Assembly (NCBI RefSeq): GCF_006519715.1
Contig: NZ_VIDT01000002.1
Span: 1 to 40,719, forward strand
Source of the DNA: Ideonella azotifigens
GTDB lineage: Bacteria > Pseudomonadota > Gammaproteobacteria > Burkholderiales > Burkholderiaceae_C
Direction of reading: 5' to 3'
DNA length: 40,719 nucleotides
Positions 16,601-25,600 of this stretch are shown here, piece by piece; the first letter of the stretch is position 1, and every line of letters begins with the position of its first letter. A model generated the notes under the pieces. That model did not search any database. It was not told where the DNA came from and saw only the letters and a program-made list of their open reading frames with translations. The position numbers and the translations under genes are program-made.

Positions 16601-19600
16601 CTCGTTGAGCACCTCGACCTTCGCCAACCTGACCAGCGCGCAAGTCGCCGGCCTCACGGTCAGCCAGGTCGCCAACCTCGCGACCAAAGACCTCGCCGCC
16701 ATCGGCACCGCTGCGCTGAAGGGCCTGAGCAACGACGACATGGCTGCGCTGACCACCGGTCAGGTGGCTGCCATGACCAGCAACCAGATCGCCGCGCTGA
16801 GCACCGGCCAGCTGGCTGCGCTGAACACGGCCGACATTGCGGCCATCGAGACCATCGACATCAAGGCGCTGGCCACCGGCGCCCTGGCCGGCCTCACGGC
16901 AGACCAGGTCGGCGCGCTGACCGGCGCGCAAGTGGGTGTGCTGAGCACCAACCAGATCGCCGCGCTGACACCCGGCCAGATGTCCGGCATGAGCACCGCC
17001 GGCGTGGTTGGCCTGACTTCGGCGCAAGTCGCCGTGCTGACGACCGCGCAAGTCGCCGCGATGGGCACGGCCCAGGTGGCCGCCATCGAGAGCGGTGACC
17101 TGAAGGCCTTGTCCACCGCCGCCATCAAGGTGATGAGCGTCGACCAGGTCAGCCACCTCACCAGCGGCCAGCTCGGCGCGCTGACGACCGACCAGGTCGC
17201 CGTGCTGAGCGCCGACCAGCTCGGCTCGCTGGGCTCCACCGCGCTGAACGCGATGGGCACCAGCCAGTTCGCCACCCTCACCAGCGCCCAGGTCGCAGGC
17301 CTCACCGCCGCGCAAGTGGCCAAGCTGGAAACGGCCGACCTGGCCGCACTGAACACCACCGCGCTGAAGGGCCTGAGCGCTGACGGCATGGCCGGCCTGT
17401 CGACCGCCCAGGTCGCCGGCCTGACCAGCACCCAGGTGGGCGCGCTCAGCAGCACCCAGCTGGCCGCGCTGACGCCCGCCAACATCGCGATCATCGAAAC
17501 CGTCGACATCAAGGCCCTGAGCACCGCCGCCCTGGCCGGCCTCAGCTCGGCCCAGGTCGATGCGCTGACTTCCACCCAGCTGGCCGTGCTGAGCTCGGCC
17601 CAGATCGCCGCGCTGACGGTGGACCCGTCCTCGCTGGGCGGCCTGTCGACCGCCGACATCGTGGCCATGACCTCGACCCAGGTCGGTGGCCTGACCTCGG
17701 CCCAGGTGGCCGCGATGAGCACCGCCCAGCTGGCGGCCATCGAGACCGCCGACATCAAGGCCCTCTCGACCGCCGCGCTGCACGCGCTCAGCGCCGACCA
17801 GCTGAACAACCTGACCACCGCGCAGATGGCCGCGCTGAGCTCCGGCCAGATTGCCGGCTTCAGCAACGACCAGCTGGCCGCCCTGTCCACCGCCAACCTG
17901 AACGCGCTGGGCACCGCCCAGTTCGCTGCGCTGACCAGCGCCCAGGTGGGCGCGCTGACGGCCGCGCAAGTCGCCAAGCTGGAGACCGCCGACCTGGCGG
18001 CCATCGGCACGGCTGCGCTGAAGGGCCTGAACATTGACGACATGGCTGCGCTGACGACCGCACAGGTCGCCGGCCTGACCAGCACGCAAGTCGCGGCGCT
18101 GAGCAGCGGCCAGGTCAACGCACTGACCACCGCTGACGTGGCAGCCATCGAAACCGTGGACCTGAAGGCGATGGGCTCGGCCCAGCTGAAGGGCTTCTCG
18201 GCTGACCAGATCGCTGCGCTAACCAGCACCCAGGTGGGCGCCCTGGCCACCAGCCAGCTGACCGCGCTGAGCTCCGACCAGGTCGCAGGCCTGTCGGCCG
18301 CCAGCCTGGCCGGGCTGACCTCCACGCAGGCTGCTGCGCTCTCCGGCGCGCAACTGGCCGCGATGAGCTCGACCCAGCTCGACGCGATCCCGACCGGCGA
18401 CATGAAGTCGCTGAGCACCGCTGCGCTGAAGGCACTGAGCGCCGACCAGGTCGGCTCGCTGACGACGGCCCAGCTGGCCGCGCTGAGCACCGACCAGATC
18501 GCCGTGCTGGGCACCGCCGCACTGGCAGGCTTGTCGACGAGCAACCTCGACGCGATGAGCACCGCGCAGTTCGCCACGCTGAACAGCGCCCAGATCGCTG
18601 CGCTGACGCCTGACCAGGTGGCCAAGCTGAGCACGGCCGACCTGGCGGCGATCAACACCGCCGCCATCAAGGGCCTGAGCGCCGACGGCATGGCCTCGCT
18701 GAGCTCCACGCAAGTGGCGGCCATGACGTCCAACCAAGTGGGCTCGCTGAGCAGCACCCAGGTGGGCGCGCTGACGAACGCCGCCATCGCCGGCATCGAA
18801 ACCGTGGACATCAAGAACCTGTCGACCGCCGCACTGAAGGGCCTCACGGCCACTCAGGCTGGCGCGCTGACGGGTGCCCAGGCCACCGCGCTGGGCACCG
18901 CCCAGGTCGCCGCGCTGAGCAGCGACCAGGTCGCCGGCCTGTCCACCGCCGCCGTGGTCGGCCTGACCTCGGCCCAGTTCAACACCCTGGGCAGCGCCCA
19001 GCTGGGTGCGATGAGCACCGCGCAGCTGGCCGCCATCGAAACGGCCGACATCAAGGGCCTTGCCACTGCCGCGCTGAAGGGCCTGAGCGCTGACCAGCTC
19101 AACAGCTTCGGCACCGGCCAACTGGCCGTGCTGACGACCGACCAGGTCGGCGCGTTGACCACCGCCCAGCTGAGCGGCCTGAACAGCACCCACCTGAACG
19201 CGCTGAGCACCGCCCAGTTCGCTGCGATGAGCAGCGCCCAGGTGGCGGGCCTCTCGGCCGACCAGGTCGCGAAGATGGAGTCCGCTGACCTCGCGGCCCT
19301 GAACACCGCTGCACTGAAGGGCCTGAGCAACGACGCGATGGCCGCGCTGACCACCGCCGAAGTGGCCGGCCTGAGCTCCAACCAGGTCAGCGCACTGGGC
19401 AGCGGCCAAGTGGCTGCACTGACCACCGCCGGCATCGCCGCCATCGAAACGGTTGACCTGAAGGCGCTGGGCACCGCGGCGCTGAAGGGCCTGTCGGCCG
19501 ACCAGATGGGCGCGCTGACCAGCGTGCAGGTCGCCGCCTTGACCACCGGCCAGCTGGCCGCGCTGGGCAGCGACCAGGTCGCTGGCCTGTCGGCCGCCGG

Positions 19601-22600
19601 CATCGCTGGCCTCACCTCGACCCAAGCCGCGGCGCTGACCGGCTCGCAACTGGCCGCGATGAACAGCGCCCAGCTGGACGCCATCGCCACCGGCGACATC
19701 AAGTCCATCACCACCGCTGCACTGCATGCGCTGAGCGCCGACCAGGTGGCCACGCTGACGACGGCCCAGCTGGCTGCCCTGAGCACCGACCAGATCGCCT
19801 CGATGGGCTCGGCCGCACTGGCCAACCTGTCCACCGCCAGTCTCAACGCACTGGGCAGCAGCCAGTTCGCGGTGCTGACCAGTGCCCAGGTCGCCGCGAT
19901 GACGGCCGACCAAGTCGCCAAGCTCACCACCGGTGACCTGGCCTCGATCAACTCGGCCGCCATCAAGGGCCTGAGCGCGGACGGCGTGGCCGCACTGAGC
20001 ACCGACCAGGTTGTGGCCCTGACCTCCGGCCAGATGGGCGCGCTGGGCAGCAGCCAACTGGCCGCGATGACGACCGCCGGCATCCGCGCGATCGAGACCG
20101 TGGACCTGAAGAACCTTTCCACCGCTGCGCTGAAGGGCCTGTCGGCCGACCAGGTGGGCGCACTGACGGGGGCACAAGCCACCGCGATGACGACCGCCCA
20201 AGTGGCCGCGCTGAGCGCTGACCAGGTCTCCGGCCTGGGCACCGCCGCAGTCGTGGGCCTGACCTCGGCCCAGATCAACACGCTGGGCAGTGCCCAGCTG
20301 GCTGCGATGAGCACCGCGCAACTGGCGGCCATCGAAACCGGCGACATGAAGGGCATTTCCACCGCTGCGCTGAAGGCCTTGAACGCCGACCAGCTCGGCG
20401 GCCTGGGCACCGCCCAGATGGCTGCGCTGTCGACCGACCAGGTCGCCGCGCTGACGACCGCCCAGCTGAACGGCCTGAGCTCGACCAACCTGAACGCCCT
20501 GACCAGCGCGCAATTCGCCACGCTGAGCAGCGCCCAGGTGGCCGCGCTGACGCCGGACCAGGTGGCCAAGATGGAGAGCGCTGACCTCGCCGCCCTCAGC
20601 ACCGCCGCACTGAAGGGCCTGAGCGCTGACGCGATGGCCGTGCTGACCACGGCCGAAGTCGCCGGCCTGACCTCCAACCAGGTCGCCGCACTGAGCACCG
20701 CCCAGGTGGCGGCGCTGACGACGGCTGACGTGGCGGTCATCGAGACGGTGGACATCAAGGCCCTGAGCACCGGCGCCTTTGCCGCGCTGAGCGCCGAACA
20801 GGTCGGCGCGCTGACGGCTGGCCAGATCGGTGCGCTGAGCACCGGCCAGATCGCCGCCATCGGTGCCAACCAGTTCGCTGGCATGAGCACCGCCGGCATC
20901 GTCGGCCTGAGTTCCAACCAGGTTGCCGCGCTGTCCACCGCGCAAGTCGCGGCGCTGAGCACCGCGCAGCTGGCCGCCATTGAATCGGGCGACATCAAGG
21001 CCCTGTCCACCGGCGCGCTGAAGGCGCTGAGCGTGGACCAGTTCGGCGCCTTGACCAGCACCCAGCTGGGCGCGCTGACCTCCGCGCAAACCGCAGTGCT
21101 GAGCTCTGACCAGCTCGGCGTGCTGGGCACGGCCGCGCTGAACGCGATTGGCAGCGCACAGTTCGCTGGCATGACCAGCGCCCAGGTGGCCGGGCTGACC
21201 GCCGGCCAGGTCGCCAAGATGGAGACCGCCGACCTTGCCGCCATCGGCACCGCCGCCCTGAAGGGCCTGGGTGTGGACCAGATGGCCGTGCTGACGACTG
21301 CGCAAGTGGCAGGCCTGGGCTCGGCGCAAGTGGCCGCGCTGAGCAGCGCCCAGATCGGCGCCTTGAGCACCGCCAACATTGCCGCCATCGAGACGGTGGA
21401 CCTGAAGGCGATGAGCACCGCCGCACTGGCCGGCCTGAGCTCGGCGCAAGTGGACGCGCTGACCTCCTCGCAGCTGGCCGTGCTGAGCTCCGCCCAGATC
21501 GCCGCGCTGCCGTTCGACCCGGTGGCCTCGCTGGCCGGCCTGAGCACGACCGACATCGTCAACCTGACCTCGACTCAAGTGGGCGCGCTGACCTCCGGCC
21601 AGATCGCCTCGCTGACCAGCACCCAGCTGGACGCCATCGAGACGGCCGACATCAAGGCCTTGTCCACCGCCGTGCTGCGCGCCATGAGCGCTGACCAGCT
21701 GAACACGCTGACGACGGCACAGATGGCCGCGTTGACGACCACCCAGGTTGGCGCGCTGAGCACCGACCAACTGGCCAACCTGAGCTCGACCAACCTCAAC
21801 GCGCTGACCACCGCGGACTTCGCGAACATGGGCAGCGCCCAGATCGCCGCGCTGTCTGGCGACCAGATCGCCAAGCTGGAGACGGCCGACCTGGCCGCGC
21901 TGAGCACCGCCGCGCTGAAGGGCCTGGTTGCAGACGACATCAACCAGCTGTCCACCGCGCAAGTGGCCGGCCTGACGAGCACGCAAGTGGGCGCGCTGAG
22001 CTCGGCCCAGCTGAGCGGCCTGACGACGGCCGCCGTGGCCGCCATCGAGACCGTGGACATCAAGGCGCTGAGCACCGGCGCACTGGCCGGCCTGTCGGCT
22101 GACCAGGTCGGTGCCCTGACGGCGGCGCAAGTCGGCGTGATGGCCACCGAGCAGGTGGCGGCGCTGTCGCCCAGCGTGTTCGCCGGCCTGAGCACGGCCG
22201 CCATCGTCGGCCTGACCTCGAACCAGGTCGGCGCGCTGAGCACCGCGCAAGTCACAGCGCTGAGCAACGCCCAGCTGGCCGCGATTGAAACCGCGGACCT
22301 GAAGGCCATGTCCACCGCCGCGGTCAAGGCCCTGACGGCCGACCAGTTCGGCAACCTGACCAGCAGCCAGCTGGCCGCGCTGACGACCGCCCAGGTCGCC
22401 GTGCTGGGCACTGCCCAGCTGTCCAACCTGAGCAGCACCAACCTCAACGCGATGGGCACCGCCCAGTTCGCCGCCATGGGCAGCGCCCAGGTGGCCGGGC
22501 TGACGGGTGACCAGGTCGCCAAGATGGAGTCCCAGGACCTGGCCGCGCTGAGCACCGCCGCGATGAAGGGCCTGTCGGCCGACGCGATGGCCATGCTGGG

Positions 22601-25600
22601 CACGACGCAGGTCGCAGGCCTCAGCTCGCTGCAGGTCTCGGCGCTGACCAGCACCCAGCTGGGCGCGCTGACCACCGCCGGCATCGCCGCGATGGAAACG
22701 GTTGACGTCAAGCAGCTCAGCACCGCCGCGCTGGATGGCCTGTCGGCCGACCAGGTCGGTGCGCTGACCGCGGGCCAGATGGCCGCGCTGAGCACCGCCC
22801 AGATCGCCTCGCTGGGCAGCAGCCAGCTGGCCGGCCTGAGCACCGCGGCCGTGGCCGGCATGAGCTCGGCCCAGATCGGCACGCTGAGCAGCACCCAGAT
22901 CGCCAGTCTGGGCACCGCCCAGATCGCCGCGATCGAAACCGCCGACATCAAGGCCCTGGGCACTGCCGCACTGCATTCGCTGAACGTTGACCAGATCGGC
23001 GCGATGACCAGCGGCCAGTTCGCTGCGCTGACGACCGACCAGGCCACCGCGCTGACCTCCGAGCAGCTCAATGTGCTCGGCACCGCGGTGCTGAACGCCC
23101 TGGGCAGCGCGCAGTTCGCCGCGATGAACAGCGCGCAGATCAGCGGCCTGACCGCCGCGCAAGTGGCCAAGATGGATACTGCCGACGTGGCCGCCATCAG
23201 CACCGCTGCGCTGAAGGGCCTGGGCGTTGACGGGATGGCCGCGCTGACCTCCGACCAGGTCGTCGCGCTGAACACCGCGCAAGTCGGCTCGCTGAGCAGC
23301 GTGCAGCTGGCAGCGCTGACGACCGGCGACGTGGCCGCCATCGAGACCGTGGACCTGAAGGCCATCGGCACCGCAGCATTGCGCGGTCTGACGGCTGACC
23401 AGATCGGCGGCCTGACGGCCGGCCAGGTCGGCGCGATGACCACCGCGCAGATCAACTCGCTGACCGCCGACCAGGTGGCCGGCATGACCACCGCTGCGGT
23501 GCATGGCCTGACCTCCACCCAGCTGGGCGTGCTGACCAGCGACCAGATCGCCGCGATGAGCTCGGCACAGCTGGCCGCGATGGACACCAGCGACATGAAG
23601 TCGCTGAGCACCGCCGCGCTGCATGCGATGTCGCCGGACCAGATCGCCCAGTTCTCGACCTCGCAGATGGCCAGCCTGAGCACGGCGCAAGCCGCGGCGC
23701 TGACCTCCGACCAACTCGCCGCCCTCGGCACCGCCAACCTGAACGCGCTGGGCACGGGGCAGTTCGCTGCACTGAACAGCGCCCAGGTGTCGGCACTGAC
23801 CGGCGCGCAAGTGGCCAAGATGGAGACCGCCGACCTGGCGGCCCTGTCGACCGCAGCGGTCAAGGGCCTGAGCGCTGACGCAATGGCCGCACTGACCACC
23901 GACCAGACCGTGGCGCTGACCAGCGCCCAAGTCTCGGCACTGGGCAGCGCGCAGATCGCCGCCATCACCACGGCCGACATCGCCAAGATGGAAGCGGTGG
24001 ACTTCAAGGCCATCGGCACCGCCGCGATGGCCGGGCTGACCCCTGAACAGGTCGGCGCGCTGACGACCGCCCAGGTCGCCGGCATGACGACCGACCAGGT
24101 CAAGGCACTGAGCGCCGACCAACTGGCCGGCCTGACGACGGCCAACCTGGCCGTCCTCGGCTCGGCCCAGTTCAACGCCATCCCGACCGCCCAGCTCGTC
24201 ACGCTGACGACTGCGCAAATCGCCGCGATCACCACCGCCGACGTGAAGGCCATGACCACCGCCGCGGTGCATGCGCTGGACCCGTCGCAAGTGGCCGCCA
24301 TGACCACCGCGCAGATCGACGCGATCACCACGGCGCAAGCCGCGGCGCTGACCGCCGACCAGCTGAGCGGCCTGGCCACGGCCAAGCTGAACGCCTTGGG
24401 CTCGGCCCAGTTCGGCGCGCTCAACAGCGACCAGGTGGCTGCCCTGTCGGCTGCCCAGGTCGGCAAGCTTGAAACGGCTGACCTGGCCGCGCTGAGCACC
24501 ACCGCACTGAAGGGCCTGACCGACGTGAGCTTCGCCGCGATGAGCAGCGACCAGATCGTCGGCCTGAGCTCCATCCAGGTGGCTTCGCTGAGCAGCACCC
24601 AGCTGGGTGGCATCACCAGCGCCGCGATCGCGAAGATGGAAATCGTCGACGTCAAGGCCCTGAGCACTGCCGCGATGGCCGGCCTGCTGGCCGCCCAGGT
24701 CGGCGCACTGAGCTCCGACCAGGTCGCCGCGCTGAGCACGGCCCAGGTGCATGCCCTGAGCGTGGACCAGTTCGCCGGCCTGAGCACCGCCGGTGTGGCC
24801 TCGCTGACCTCGGCCCAGGCTGCGGTGTTGACCAGCGACCAGATCGACGCGCTGGGCACCGCACAGCTGCTCGCGCTGAGCACCAACGCCATCAAGACCC
24901 TGACCACGGCCGCGCTGACCGCGCTGGTGGCTGGCGACGTGGGCGCCCTGTCCACCGACCAGGTGCAGGCGCTGACGACCGCCCAGCTGCACAGCATGGG
25001 CAGCGACCAGGTCGCCGGCCTGACGACCGCCGGTGTCGTGGCCCTGACGTCCGCGCAAGTGGGCGCCATGACCTCGGATCAGCTCAACGGGCTGTCCACC
25101 ACCCAGCTGACCAAGCTGGAAGTGGGTGACATCAAGGCGATTGCCACCGAAGCCATCGCCGGCCTCGCCGTGGCCTCGGTTGCCGCACTGACGACAGACC
25201 AGGTCGTCGGCCTGAGCACCCAGCAAGCCTACGCGCTGACCAGCGACCAACTCGGCGGCATGACCTCGACCCAGCTGGGCGCGATCGAAACCGCCGATGT
25301 CAAGGCACTCAGCGTGGGCGCACTGGCAGGGCTCAGCTCGGCCGACGTGGCCGCACTGGGCGCCACCCAGGTCGCCGCGATGACCACCGCGCAGATCCAC
25401 GCACTGACCAGCGACCAGGTCCCTGGCCTGAGCACCGCCGCCCTGGTGGCCATGACCTCCAGCCAGTTCGCCGCGATGACCAGCGAGCAGCTGAACGCGT
25501 TGACCAGCACCCAGATCAGCAAGATCGAGGCAGCGGACATCAAGTCCATCGCCACCGACGCGCTGCACGGCCTGGGCAGCACCGCGATCAGCGGCCTGAC

